From NCBI RefSeq assembly GCF_900188485.1, contig NZ_FZPH01000003.1, positions 682,001 to 746,000 on the forward strand: a stretch of DNA of 64,000 bases. The letters are read 5' to 3'. The notes under the pieces were generated by a model. That model was not told where the DNA came from, searched no databases, and saw only the letters and a program-made list of their open reading frames with translations. Shown here one piece after another: positions 9,790-19,796 of the stretch. The stretch comes from Asanoa hainanensis (lineage in GTDB: Bacteria; Actinomycetota; Actinomycetes; Mycobacteriales; Micromonosporaceae). Every line of letters starts with the position of its first letter. Position 1 is the first letter of the stretch. Position numbers and translations under genes: made by a program.

Positions 9790-10462
9790 AGAGGTCCACT
9801 TCTTCCCAGCCGCCCGGCGGGTCGTGGTACGGGCCGCGGAAGACCACCGCCCACTCCAGCGCCCAGCGTCGTTGCCCGATCGCGTTCGCGTCGATCACGC
9901 CGGGCAGGTCGATCCCCCGGCGCTCCGCCTCCAGATAGCTCCAGTCGAGGCAGTAGTAGAAGTCGAGCATCGCGGCCGCTTCGGCGGCGTCGCGGGGCGC
10001 GGCCAGGATCCGCGAACGCCATGCCCGGAATGTCTCGCCTTCCGGCAGGTGCGGCAACGCGTCCATCAAGCGCTCGTCGGTCGGCGCCGTCGGGTCCAGG
10101 TGCTTGCTCATCCCGAGCAGCCAGGCCAGCGCGAAGATCGCGTCGTGGTGCAGCACGAACGACCGGCGGTCACCGCGCTCGGCCACCACGAACTGCCATT
10201 CCGGTGGCGTGACCAGCTCGACCAGGTGCGAGGTGAGCAGCCAGCTCATCGCCGCCTGGGGCGGCATGCCGAAACAGCGAGCCAGCACGAGGTGCAGGAT
10301 CGCGGTGCGCGCCTCGATGTCACCGGTGTGCCGCAGCTCGACCTCGTCGCCGGGTTCCCACACCAGCGGGAAGCCGGCCGGCGGCGTCGGCAGCCGGAGT
10401 CGGCGCAGCTCATCGACACTGGCGGCCCTGATGGGTCGTGGGTCGGGAGCAGACACGGACAC
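9782..10462 (-). CDS. DUF4272 domain protein
   Basis: A 226-residue soluble protein that looks like the DUF4272 family: 'RTAILHLVLARCFG', 'SWLLTSHLVELVTPPE', 'FALAWLLGM' and 'ILDFYYCLDWSYLEA'-like helices in the usual order. There is no signal peptide or membrane segment. Function is unknown for the family. Start at GTG 10462; another GTG two codons in is equally possible. It sits alone between rlmA-like and deoA genes. Confidence 0.7.
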   Translation of the reverse strand: MSVSAPDPRPIRAASVDELRRLRLPTPPAGFPLVWEPGDEVELRHTGDIEARTAILHLVLARCFGMPPQAAMSWLLTSHLVELVTPPEWQFVVAERGDRRSFVLHHDAIFALAWLLGMSKHLDPTAPTDERLMDALPHLPEGETFRAWRSRILAAPRDAAEAAAMLDFYYCLDWSYLEAERRGIDLPGVIDANAIGQRRWALEWAVVFRGPYHDPPGGWEEVDLST

Positions 10463-10534
10463 GGCGTTCGTTCCTCTGGCGTCGGTGATCCCCCTGGCCA
10501 GCGAGGATAGCCGTTTCAGGCGCCCAGCGGAATG

Positions 10535-11812
10535 TCAGGCGAGACGATCGATCACCAGTGCCGTCGGCACCGGCGGCTCGGCCGAGATCGACACCGCTTC
10601 GGCGGCGGCGGAAAGCGCCGCTTCGAACCGGTTCGGATCGTCCGTACGCAGCTCGTAGAGCGGCTCACCCGCGCGCACCGGGTCGCCCGGCTTGCGGTGC
10701 AGCACCACTCCCGCCGCGGCGGAGACCGGGTCCTCCTTGCGCGCCCGGCCGGCTCCGAGCCGCCAGGCCGCGATGCCGATCGCGTACGCGTCGACGGCCG
10801 AGACGAACCCGTCCGCCGCCGCGGTGACCGTGTGGGTCTCGCGCGCGGTCGGCAGGGCCGCGTCCGGGTCGCCGCCCTGTGCCCGGACCATCGACCGCCA
10901 GGCGTCCATCGCGCGGCCGTCGGCGAGTGCCGCCGCCGGGTCGGCGTCCGGCCGGCCCGCCGCGTCGAGCATCTCCCGGGCCAGCGCCAGGGTCAGCTCG
11001 ACCACGTCCGCCGGACCGCCGCCGGCCAGCACCTCGACCGACTCCGTGACCTCGACGGCGTTGCCCACGGCCAGACCCAGCGGGGTGGACATGTCGGTGA
11101 GCAGCGCGACCGTGCGCACCCCGTGCGCGGTGCCCAGGTCGACCATCGTGCGGGCGAGCTCGCGCGCGTCGTCGAGCGACTTCATGAAGGCGCCCGAGCC
11201 GACCTTGACGTCGAGCACCAGCGCGCCGGTGCCTTCGGCGATCTTCTTGCTCATGATGGAGCTGGCGATCAGCGGGATGGCCTCGACCGTGCCGGTGACG
11301 TCGCGCAACGCGTACAGCTTGCGGTCGGCGGGTGCGAGCCCGTCGCCGGCCGCGCAGATCACCGCGCCGACGTCGCGCAGCTGCGCGATGAACTCGGCGT
11401 TGTCGAGGCGGGCCCGCCAGCCCGGGATCGACTCGAGCTTGTCGAGGGTGCCGCCGGTGTGCCCGAGACCGCGGCCGGAGAGCTGCGGCACGGCGACGCC
11501 GCAGGCGGCGACCAGCGGGGTGAGCGGCAAGGTGATCTTGTCACCGACGCCGCCGGTGCTGTGCTTGTCGGCGGTCGGGCGGTCGACCGCGGACAGGTCG
11601 AGCCGCTCGCCGCTGGCGATCATCGCGGCGGTCCACCGGGCGATCTCGGCGGGCGTCATGCCGCGCAGCAGGATCGCCATCGCGAGCGCCGACATCTGCT
11701 CGTCGGCGACCACGCCCTTGGTGTAGGCGTCGACCACCCAGTCGATCGCGGCGTCGGAGAGCACCCCACCGTCGCGCTTGGTCCGGATGACGTCGACAGC
11801 AGCAAAAGTCAC
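10535..11812 (-). CDS. deoA: Thymidine (pyrimidine-nucleoside) phosphorylase
   Basis: Cleaves thymidine/deoxyuridine (and perhaps uridine) with phosphate to base plus (deoxy)ribose-1-phosphate. 425 residues. The glycosyltransferase family 3 signature 'SGRGLGHTGGTLDKLE' is at 112-127 and the phosphate loop 'DKHSTGGVGDK' at 82-92. The GTG 11812 start overlaps the cdd stop as GTGA; the frame continues upstream but only as the shadow of cdd. Last gene of the nucleoside operon, directly after cytidine deaminase, so cytidine can pass to uridine and on to uracil. Confidence 0.95.
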   Translation of the reverse strand: MTFAAVDVIRTKRDGGVLSDAAIDWVVDAYTKGVVADEQMSALAMAILLRGMTPAEIARWTAAMIASGERLDLSAVDRPTADKHSTGGVGDKITLPLTPLVAACGVAVPQLSGRGLGHTGGTLDKLESIPGWRARLDNAEFIAQLRDVGAVICAAGDGLAPADRKLYALRDVTGTVEAIPLIASSIMSKKIAEGTGALVLDVKVGSGAFMKSLDDARELARTMVDLGTAHGVRTVALLTDMSTPLGLAVGNAVEVTESVEVLAGGGPADVVELTLALAREMLDAAGRPDADPAAALADGRAMDAWRSMVRAQGGDPDAALPTARETHTVTAAADGFVSAVDAYAIGIAAWRLGAGRARKEDPVSAAAGVVLHRKPGDPVRAGEPLYELRTDDPNRFEAALSAAAEAVSISAEPPVPTALVIDRLA

Positions 11813-12501
11813 TGGTCCCACCGTTTGCCGATTTCGGAAGGCGGCTCGCCCTCGCCGGCCCACCAGGTGTCGCCGGACTCGTCGACGATCACGATGCGAG
11901 CGGTGCGGGCGCGGGCCCACTCGATGCCCTCGCGGGCCGCGGACCAGGTCGGCGCCTCTTCGAGGATGCCCTTCTCCTCACCCTCGCCGGCCGACCGCTC
12001 CCAGTAGCCGGTCCAGACCAGCGCGCCGCCGGCGCTGTCGGTGTGCACGAAGACGGTGCCCCGGCCGCGCCAGCGGGCCAGCCGCTCGGGGACCTCGGGA
12101 ATCGCGCCGCGGCCCCGGTCGAGGTTGGCCGGGCCGAACGCGTGCGGCAGCAGGTCGCCGACCCGCAGGGGCTCGGGCAGCGCCTCGACCAGGCAGTCCG
12201 GGCCGCCGTGCTCGAACAGGAGCTGGCGGCAGCGACCGCAGGGCATCAGGGGCTGGCCCGCGCCGTCGACGCAGGAGACCGCGACCAGCCGGCCGCCACC
12301 GGAGGCGTGCAGGGCCGAGACCATGCCGCACTCGGCGCACAGGGTCACCCCGTAGGACGCGTTCTCCACGTTGCAGCCGACCACGACCCGGCCGTCGTCG
12401 ACGAGGCCCGCGACACCGACCGGGAAGTCCGAGTACGGCGCGTACGCGTTGCCCATCACCTCGACGGCAGCGGCTCGCAGCGCCACCCAGTCGATCTCCA
12501 T
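11809..12501 (-). CDS. cdd: Cytidine deaminase with C-terminal extension
   Basis: Zinc deaminase converting cytidine/deoxycytidine to uridine/deoxyuridine. The N-terminal ~128 residues are a full CDA: 'NVENASY' (44-50), 'CAE' (55-57, catalytic Glu57), 'PCGRCR' (87-92) and 'LLPHAFGP' (117-124), where normal CDAs stop. A further ~100 residues follow (to 230), with strands and aromatic residues ('VFVHTDSAGGALVWTGYWE', 'IVIVDESGDTWWAG'), which I do not recognise. It is in an operon with the transporter (9-base gap upstream) and deoA (4-base overlap). Confidence 0.93.
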   Translation of the reverse strand: MEIDWVALRAAAVEVMGNAYAPYSDFPVGVAGLVDDGRVVVGCNVENASYGVTLCAECGMVSALHASGGGRLVAVSCVDGAGQPLMPCGRCRQLLFEHGGPDCLVEALPEPLRVGDLLPHAFGPANLDRGRGAIPEVPERLARWRGRGTVFVHTDSAGGALVWTGYWERSAGEGEEKGILEEAPTWSAAREGIEWARARTARIVIVDESGDTWWAGEGEPPSEIGKRWDQ

Positions 12502-12510
12502 GAGCAGACC

Positions 12511-13791
12511 CTAACCCTTGATGTACGGCGTCCCGTCCGCGGCGGGCGCGCGCACCCGGCCGACGAGACCGGCGACCGCGACGATCGTGGCGATGTACGG
12601 CAGCATGTTGAGGAAGCCGCTCGGGATCGGGCTGTTGATCGAGCCGAGGCTGACCGCCAGCGCGCTGCAGAAGCCGAAGAACAACGCCGCCAGCATGGAC
12701 CCGATCGGGCTCCACCGGCCGAAGATCAGCGCGGCCAGCGCCACGAAGCCGAGTCCGGACGTCATGTTCTTGTTGAAGTTGGTGGTGGAGAGCAGCGTGA
12801 AGTACGCGCCGCCGAAGCCGGCCACCAGACCGCCGACCAGCACGTTGCGGTAACGCAGGGCCAGCACTTTCACGCCGAGGGTGTCCGCCGCCGCCGGGTG
12901 CTCACCGACCGCCCGCGTGCGCAGGCCCCACCGGGTGTAGAAGAGCCCCACGTGGATGAGGATCACCAGCACGATGGCGCCGTACAGGAAGATGTTGCCC
13001 TTGAAGAGCGCCGGGCCGAGCAGCGGGATCTTGGACAGCCCCGGGATGTCCCACTCCGGCACGAAGGCCGGCTGGTTGTAGCGCGACTGGTCCTTGGCCA
13101 TCAGCTGCTCGTAGAGGAAGCCGGTCAGGCCCAGCGCGAACACGTTGAGCACGACACCGAGCACCACCTGGTCGACCAGGAAGCGGATGGCGAGCACCGC
13201 CAGCAGCAGCGCGATGATCAGACCGCCGATGCCGGCGGCCAGGATGCCGATCCAGACGCTGCCGGCCAGGGTCGCGAACATGGCCGCGGCGAACGCGCCC
13301 ATCAGGAACTGGCCCTCGATGGCCACGTTGATCACCGCGGACCGCTCGCAGAGCACACCGGCCAGGGCGCCCAGGACCAGCGGCAGAGCCAGCGTGACGG
13401 AGCTACGCGCGACGCTGCCGAGCGCGATCGTGTTGAGGCTGTCGGGCGCCTGCGAGAGCTGCCAGCAGAGGAACGAGATCAGGGTGGCGACGATGCCGAG
13501 GCCGAGCAGCCAGTTGACCCAGCGCCGGGCGGCGACCAGCATGGCGCCGCCGGCGAGCGCGGCGATGACGCCGAACACGATCGCGCCGACGCGCCCGTTC
13601 ATCCCGACCGCGCTGCCGCTGATGGTCTCGGCCAGCGTGAACTCGGCACTCTGCGCGGACGCGAGGGCGCCGAACAGCACCGCGGCCACCAGGCCCACGG
13701 CAACCAGGCCCACGCCGATCTTGCGTTGCCGGCTCCACCACTGGGTCGGTTCCGCGACCACCTGGGCCGCGTCGACGGTGCTGGCCGTCAC
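12511..13791 (-). CDS. Nucleoside ABC transporter permease (NupQ/YufQ type)
   Basis: Integral membrane permease, 426 residues, BPD_transp_2 (branched-chain/sugar permease) family with about ten membrane segments. Family signatures include 'INVAIEGQFLMGAF' and 'GVKVLALRYRNVLVGGLVAGFGGAYFTL'. It starts 4 bases after the stop of the other permease and is followed after 9 bases by cdd. Together with the neighbouring permease, ATPase and BMP lipoprotein it forms a nucleoside importer. Salvage genes in the same operon support that substrate. Confidence 0.92.
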   Translation of the reverse strand: MTASTVDAAQVVAEPTQWWSRQRKIGVGLVAVGLVAAVLFGALASAQSAEFTLAETISGSAVGMNGRVGAIVFGVIAALAGGAMLVAARRWVNWLLGLGIVATLISFLCWQLSQAPDSLNTIALGSVARSSVTLALPLVLGALAGVLCERSAVINVAIEGQFLMGAFAAAMFATLAGSVWIGILAAGIGGLIIALLLAVLAIRFLVDQVVLGVVLNVFALGLTGFLYEQLMAKDQSRYNQPAFVPEWDIPGLSKIPLLGPALFKGNIFLYGAIVLVILIHVGLFYTRWGLRTRAVGEHPAAADTLGVKVLALRYRNVLVGGLVAGFGGAYFTLLSTTNFNKNMTSGLGFVALAALIFGRWSPIGSMLAALFFGFCSALAVSLGSINSPIPSGFLNMLPYIATIVAVAGLVGRVRAPAADGTPYIKG

Positions 13792-13795
13792 GGTC

Positions 13796-15080
13796 TCACC
13801 ATCCCTTGGACATGCCGGTGCCGAGCCCGCTGACCTTGGCCGGCTTGAGCCGGAACACGGTCTTCACCAGCGCGGGCGCGGCCACGAAGATCACTATCAG
13901 CGCCTGGATCACGCCGACCAGCTCGAGCGAGATCCCGGAGAACGACTGCATGCGGTTGCCGCCGGCCTGCAGCGCGCCGAAGAGCAGCGCCGCGAAGAAC
14001 ACGCCCCACGGCTTGGCCCGGCCGAGCAGGCCGACCAGCAGCCCGTCGAAGCCGACGCTGCCGATCACCGCGCCGGTCAGACTGACCGCGGTGCCCATCA
14101 CGATGGTCGCGCCACCGAGCCCGGCCAGCGCGCCGGCGGCGGTCATCACCAGCACGTACGTCGAGCCGACGCCGATGCCGGCGGTGCGCGACGCCTCGGG
14201 GTTGAGCCCGACCGCGCGCAGTTCGAAGCCGAACGTCGAGCGGCGCAGCATCCAGGCGACCGCAGCGACCACCAGGATGGCGACCACGATGCCGAGGTTG
14301 ACCCGCAGGCTGGGGCCGAGGAAGCCGAGCAGGTGGGTCAGCTGGGCCGAGCCGTCGACCGGCTTGCTGATCGCGTCGCTGCGCTCCGGGTCCTGGATGC
14401 CCTTCTGGACGATCAGCCAGCCCAGGAAGAACAGCGCGACGTAGTTGAGCATGATGGTCGTGATGACCTCGTGCGCGCCGGTGCGGGCCTTGAGGAAGCC
14501 GGGCACGAAGCCCCAGGCGCCGCCGACCGCGGCACCGAAGATCAGCGCGACGACCAGGTGGATGCCCACCGGCAGCGGCAGCAGGAAGCCGGCGAGCGCG
14601 GCGCCGACGGCACCCATGATCGCCTGACCCTGCACGCCGATGTTGAACAGGCCGCCGCGGAACGCCAGCGCGAACGCGAGACCGGTCAGCGCCAGCGGCG
14701 CCGCGTAGGTCAGCGTCTCCGAGATCGGGAAGAACACCCGCTCCCATTTGCCCGTGCCGTTGGCCGCGGCCTGCACCGCTGCCGGGTCGACGATCGAGCC
14801 CTTGAACAGCTGCGCGTACGCGTCGCTGACCTTGTCCCACGAGAGGCTGAAGAAGTCGGACGGCCGGCTGAAGAAGTAAGAGGTGGTGGCCCGGACGCTC
14901 TCGTCGGAGATCGCGATCAGGATGCCGCCGATGACCAGCGCCAGCAGCACGGCGAGGACCGTCACGGTGAACGTGTTCGCGGTCCACAGCGTGCTCAGGT
15001 AGCGACCGGCGAACGTCTTGGGCGGCGGTAGCTGGTCGGCACCGGCGGCGGCGAGATCCTCCGCGGTCGCCGTCGTCTGC

Positions 15081-15088
<8 letters not shown>
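13796..15088 (-). CDS. Nucleoside ABC transporter permease (NupP/YufP type)
   Basis: The second permease of the importer: 430 residues, BPD_transp_2 family, one N-terminal membrane segment near 40-60, an extracytoplasmic loop of about 70 residues, and then the core with '[20 protein letters not shown]' and '[19 protein letters not shown]', which is the family fingerprint for purine/nucleoside systems. Its start overlaps the ATPase gene by 8 bases. Confidence 0.93.
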
Positions 15089-16628
<1,540 letters not shown>

Positions 16629-16640
16629 CGTGACCTCCTT
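16629..16640 (-). promoter_or_regulatory. Ribosome binding site that decides a CTG start
   Basis: On the reverse strand AAGGAGGTCACG immediately precedes CTG 16628. The full AAGGAGG match with a 5-base spacer is the strongest Shine-Dalgarno in this operon. It is 45 bases too far away to serve GTG 16583. Confidence 0.65.
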
Positions 16641-16688
16641 CAGACGGTGTGGTGCGGAGAATTGTTCACGATCGTTCCCGGCCGGGAA

Positions 16689-16720
16689 ACAGCCGGTCCC
16701 ACCAGGGTGGGACCGGCTGT
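16689..16720 (-). terminator. Attenuating hairpin between BMP lipoprotein and ABC ATPase
   Basis: A perfect 15-base inverted repeat (ACAGCCGGTCCCACC and complement) with a 2-base centre, 15 bases after the lipoprotein stop codon. Only a short T-run follows. In operons led by a binding protein, such hairpins usually stabilise the first message and cut read-through, giving excess receptor over transporter. That function is inferred. Confidence 0.7.
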
Positions 16721-16735
16721 TCGGCCGGACTTACG

Positions 16736-17830
16736 TCACTTCGGCTGGGCCGGGGAGGTCACCTTGACGGTGCCCGCGATGATGTCGGCCTTCAGCTTGT
16801 CGACCTCGGTCTTGAGCTCGGGGCTCACCTTGCTGTCGAAGTCGTGGTACGGCGCGATGGAGACGCCGTTGTTCTCGAGGGTGCCCAGGTAGGAGCCGGT
16901 CAGCATGCCGGTGCTGTCCGCACCCTTGACCGCCGCCTCCTTGACCGCCTCGGGGATGTTCTTGACGACGGTGGTCAGGAACGAGGAGCAGTACTGCTGC
17001 GCGCTCTCGCAACCGTCGACGTCGACCCAGACCACCGAGTACTTGGTGCCCGCGTTGGCCGCGGTGCCGAGGCCCGTGCCGCCGGCGACCGGCATGATCA
17101 CGTCAGCGCCCTGCGCGACGAAGCCGTCCGAGAGCGCCTTGCCCTTGCTCTGGTCGGTGAAGCTCTGCGCGAACTGGCCCTTCTGCGAGGCCTTGTCCCA
17201 GCCGAGCACCTGGACCTTGTCGTTCTTCTGCGTGTTCCAGTAGGCGACGCCGTCCGCGAACCCGTCCATGAAGATCGTGACCGGGGGAATCGGGAGGCCA
17301 CCGTAGGTGGCGACCTTCTTGGTCTTCGAGTAGCCCGCCGAGAGGTAGCCGGCGAGGAACGCGGCCTGCGCGGTGTCGAACTGCATCGGGTAGACGTTGG
17401 TCGCACCCGGGATCGACGAGTCGACGATCGCGAACTGCTTGTCGGTGTTGGCCGCCGCGACCTGCTTGGTCGCGTCACCCATCAGGCCGCCGACGGCCAG
17501 GGTGAAGTTGCAGTCCTGCTGGGCGAACTGCGTCAGGTTCGGCACGTAGTCGGCCTCGGCCTTGGACGAGACGTTCTTCGGGTCGGCCAGCTTGTCGCTC
17601 TCGGCCTTGGCCTCTTCGAGACCCTTCCACGCCGACGCGTTGAACGACCGGTCGTCGATGCCACCGATGTCCGTGACCATGCAGGCCTTATAGGTGCCAG
17701 CGGCGGGCGCGGCGCTGCTGTCGCCGGTCCCGCTGCTGCTCTCCGGAGCGTCACCACACGCGGCCAGGCCCGCCATCAGGCCACCCACCGCGAGGATCGA
17801 GACGATCCGCATCCCACGCATAGCGCGCAA
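16736..17830 (-). CDS. BMP-family nucleoside-binding lipoprotein
   Basis: Receptor of the nucleoside ABC importer, 364 residues. Signal peptide plus lipobox 'GLAACGD' with Cys25; mature protein begins with a Ser/Thr/Gly-rich linker and then 'VTDIGGIDDRSFNASAWKGLE', the hallmark of Bmp/PnrA purine-nucleoside receptors. 'VGGLMGDATKQVA' and 'MPVAGGTGLG' are further family motifs. TTG 17830 was chosen because GGAGG lies 9 bases upstream; ATG 17821 is the alternative. First gene of the operon; the six-gene order (receptor, ATPase, two permeases, cdd, deoA) points to import and catabolism of (deoxy)nucleosides. Confidence 0.93.
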   Translation of the reverse strand: MRAMRGMRIVSILAVGGLMAGLAACGDAPESSSGTGDSSAAPAAGTYKACMVTDIGGIDDRSFNASAWKGLEEAKAESDKLADPKNVSSKAEADYVPNLTQFAQQDCNFTLAVGGLMGDATKQVAAANTDKQFAIVDSSIPGATNVYPMQFDTAQAAFLAGYLSAGYSKTKKVATYGGLPIPPVTIFMDGFADGVAYWNTQKNDKVQVLGWDKASQKGQFAQSFTDQSKGKALSDGFVAQGADVIMPVAGGTGLGTAANAGTKYSVVWVDVDGCESAQQYCSSFLTTVVKNIPEAVKEAAVKGADSTGMLTGSYLGTLENNGVSIAPYHDFDSKVSPELKTEVDKLKADIIAGTVKVTSPAQPK

Positions 17831-17995
17831 GACGGTCTCCCTCCCATTACACACCGCAAGGGGTACGCGGTGAGTTCACGTTTTGCTCGGGAGCGTACGC
17901 CGAGCTACCGCGTGGAACGAAAACCCGGAATCAACTGTTGGATGGCCGTTACGCAGGCGTGACTTCCGAGTGAACGAAATCGCCCGGGCAGTAAG

Positions 17996-18039
17996 CAAGG
18001 GTCCCTTCCCAACGTTTTCCGCATAGGACGGGACCCTTG
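17996..18039 (-). terminator. Inverted repeat / terminator-like element
   Basis: Arms CAAGGGTCCC and GGGACCCTTG separated by 24 bases, flanked by 'GTTAAC' on one side and 'GCTTAC' on the other. It lies 15 bases after the stop of the reverse-strand membrane protein gene. The other 180 bases up to the BMP gene must hold that operon's promoter; I see no coding frame in them. Confidence 0.55.
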
Positions 18040-18053
18040 TTAACGGTTTTCGC

Positions 18054-19028
18054 TCAGGCCGCGACCGCCACGCGCTCGGCCGGGTCGGCGGCGGGAGCGG
18101 TCCGGCGAGTGTGGACCCCACCGGCCAAGGTCAGCAGCAGACCCACGAGGGCGTACGTGCCGAGCACCCAGGCCGGCCCCGCCGCGCCCGCGCCGTCGAA
18201 GAACGCGGTCGACCGCAGCAGCGATCCGCCGGCCCCGATCGGCAGGAACTGGCCGATCGCGCCCCACGGCTGCGGCAGGAGCTCGGGTGCGGCGCTGACC
18301 GCCGAGAGCGGGTTGCCGACGAGGAACACGGCCAGCACGCCGAGCCCGATGCCCGGCCGGCCGAGGGCCGCGCCGAGCCCGGCCACGATGCCGGCGACCG
18401 CGGTCGCGAACAGCCCGATGGCGGCGGCGTTGAGCAGGTAGTCACCGGTCAGCACGCCGAGCCACGACCCGAGGACGAGCGGACCGACGAGCCCGGCGAG
18501 CACGCCGAACACCAGCACGCCGGCGAACCGGGCCCAGCGGTCGCGCACGAGCAGGGCGAGCGCCGCGCCGGCGGCCAGGGCGGTGAGCGCGAACGGCAGG
18601 AACCCGGACGCGAAGCCGGCACCGCGCGGGTCGTCCGGCGAGCCGGGCACGACGTCGGTGACCTGGGCGTTCATCCCCGCGGCGGCCTGGCCGACGAGCT
18701 GGGCCACGGTCGGGCTGGCCCCGCTGGCGGTGTGCACGACCGGCCCGGACGGGCTCAGCACGAAGGCCGCGTACGCCTGGTTGTCGCGCAGCAGCGCGTC
18801 GGCGGCGGCCGCGTCCGGCACGCGGGTGATCTCGAAGGCGCCCGGCGGGAGGTGGGCGGCGAGCTCGTCGGCGGCGGGCGCCGGGCCGGCGACCACCACC
18901 GGGAGGTCCCGCGGGCCGAGGTTGGCGGCGGGTCCGGCGAAGAGCGGGATGAGCAGGGCCTGCACGACCACGATGCCGACCCCGATCAGGACGGCGATCA
19001 ACAGCGGCGGGCGAGCCTGGCGAGGCAT
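18054..19028 (-). CDS. Six-TM membrane protein, ABC-2/YhgE-like, under TetR control
   Basis: A 324-residue membrane protein: one N-terminal segment (about 8-28), an extracytoplasmic domain of ~130 residues, and about five further segments. This layout is like ABC-2-type/YhgE-Pip membrane proteins, which have a long first outer loop. No ATPase is next to it. The ATG 19028 start has AAGGAG six bases upstream. It is divergent from a TetR gene and the shared 100-base gap carries two matching palindromic sites, so it is probably the TetR target, likely an efflux or stress gene. Substrate unknown. Confidence 0.7.
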   Translation of the reverse strand: MPRQARPPLLIAVLIGVGIVVVQALLIPLFAGPAANLGPRDLPVVVAGPAPAADELAAHLPPGAFEITRVPDAAAADALLRDNQAYAAFVLSPSGPVVHTASGASPTVAQLVGQAAAGMNAQVTDVVPGSPDDPRGAGFASGFLPFALTALAAGAALALLVRDRWARFAGVLVFGVLAGLVGPLVLGSWLGVLTGDYLLNAAAIGLFATAVAGIVAGLGAALGRPGIGLGVLAVFLVGNPLSAVSAAPELLPQPWGAIGQFLPIGAGGSLLRSTAFFDGAGAAGPAWVLGTYALVGLLLTLAGGVHTRRTAPAADPAERVAVAA

Positions 19029-19040
19029 GACCATCTCCTT

Positions 19041-19059
19041 AAAACGAATGCTCGTTCTT
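19041..19059. promoter_or_regulatory. TetR operator copy 1
   Basis: AAAACGAATGCTCGTTCTT, an imperfect palindrome lying next to the ribosome binding site of the membrane protein gene. It is the inverted counterpart of the site at 19101-19119 with one internal difference, so it probably binds the adjacent TetR protein. Confidence 0.65.
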
Positions 19060-19100
19060 CTTTGGTGACCCAAGCGTCCCATCGATGGCCGTCGGTAGTC

Positions 19101-19119
19101 AAGAACGAGCGTTCGTTTT
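19101..19119. promoter_or_regulatory. TetR operator copy 2, overlapping tetR promoter
   Basis: AAGAACGAGCGTTCGTTTT, the reverse complement of site 1 apart from one base. It ends on the first base of a TAGGAT -10 box (19119-19124) that lies 7 bases before the tetR ATG, so a bound repressor would block its own transcription. Confidence 0.65.
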
Positions 19120-19131
19120 AGGATGTGTGCC

Positions 19132-19719
19132 ATGCCACGCGTCTCCGAAGCCCACCTCGCCGCTCGCCGCCAGCAGATCCTCGACGCCGCGAAACGGTGC
19201 TTCACCCGCGACGGCTTCCACAACACCTCGATGCAGGACGTGATCGCCGAGGCGGGCCTGTCGGTCGGCGCGGTCTATCGCTACTTCAAGAGCAAGAACG
19301 ATCTGATCACCTCGATCGCCGAGTCGGTGATCGGTGACGCGTCGGCGATGTTCGAGGAACTGGCCGTGCACGAGCCGCCGCTGTCGCCGGCGGAGGCCGT
19401 CGAGCGAGCCATCGAGTTCGTCGACCGGCAGACCGGCCCCGACGGCCTGATGCGGATCGCGCTGCAGGTCTGGGCCGAGGCGATGCGCGACCCCGCACTG
19501 GCCGAGTTCGTCGCCGGCGCGTACGGCCGGATGCGCGGCCATTTCGTCCTGCTCGCCACCCGCGCCCGCGACGCGGGCAGGCTGCCCGCCGACGCCGACC
19601 CCGAAGCGGTCGGCGCCGTCCTGTTCGGCATGGTCCCCGGCTACGCGCTGCAGCGGATTCTCTCGGCCGGCCCCGACACCAAGACCTACCTCGCCGGCCT
19701 GCGCGCCCTCACCACGTAG
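19132..19719 (+). CDS. TetR-family transcriptional regulator
   Basis: A 195-residue repressor. The HTH domain spans roughly residues 12-58 ('ILDAAKRCFTRDGFHNTSMQDVIAEAGLS' region, with 'GAVYRYFKSKNDL' as recognition helix and following helix). The ligand-binding half is alpha-helical, as usual. ATG 19132 is preferred over ATG 19123: a TAGGAT -10 box 7 bases upstream suggests a leaderless mRNA. It probably represses itself and the divergent membrane protein gene. Confidence 0.92.
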   Translation: MPRVSEAHLAARRQQILDAAKRCFTRDGFHNTSMQDVIAEAGLSVGAVYRYFKSKNDLITSIAESVIGDASAMFEELAVHEPPLSPAEAVERAIEFVDRQTGPDGLMRIALQVWAEAMRDPALAEFVAGAYGRMRGHFVLLATRARDAGRLPADADPEAVGAVLFGMVPGYALQRILSAGPDTKTYLAGLRALTT

Positions 19720-19756
19720 GCGAGTTTGTTTCGAGTTCGTTGCTTGATGGCAAGGG

Positions 19757-19775
19757 CTTGCGAAAGACGCGAAAG
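19757..19775. promoter_or_regulatory. Probable LacI-family operator upstream of lacI gene
   Basis: CTTGCGAAAGACGCGAAAG, sharing 13 of 19 positions with the more perfect site at 20826-20844. It lies just upstream of a TATCGT -10 box (19785-19790) that is 6 bases before ATG 19797, the right place for autorepression of a leaderless gene. Confidence 0.5.
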
Positions 19776-19796
19776 ACCAGCGGATATCGTGCAGCC

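Noticed and set aside
12043-13833. A long forward open frame opposite cdd and the permease
   Set aside because: The translation is His/Asp/Glu/Arg-rich noise typical of antisense to membrane proteins.
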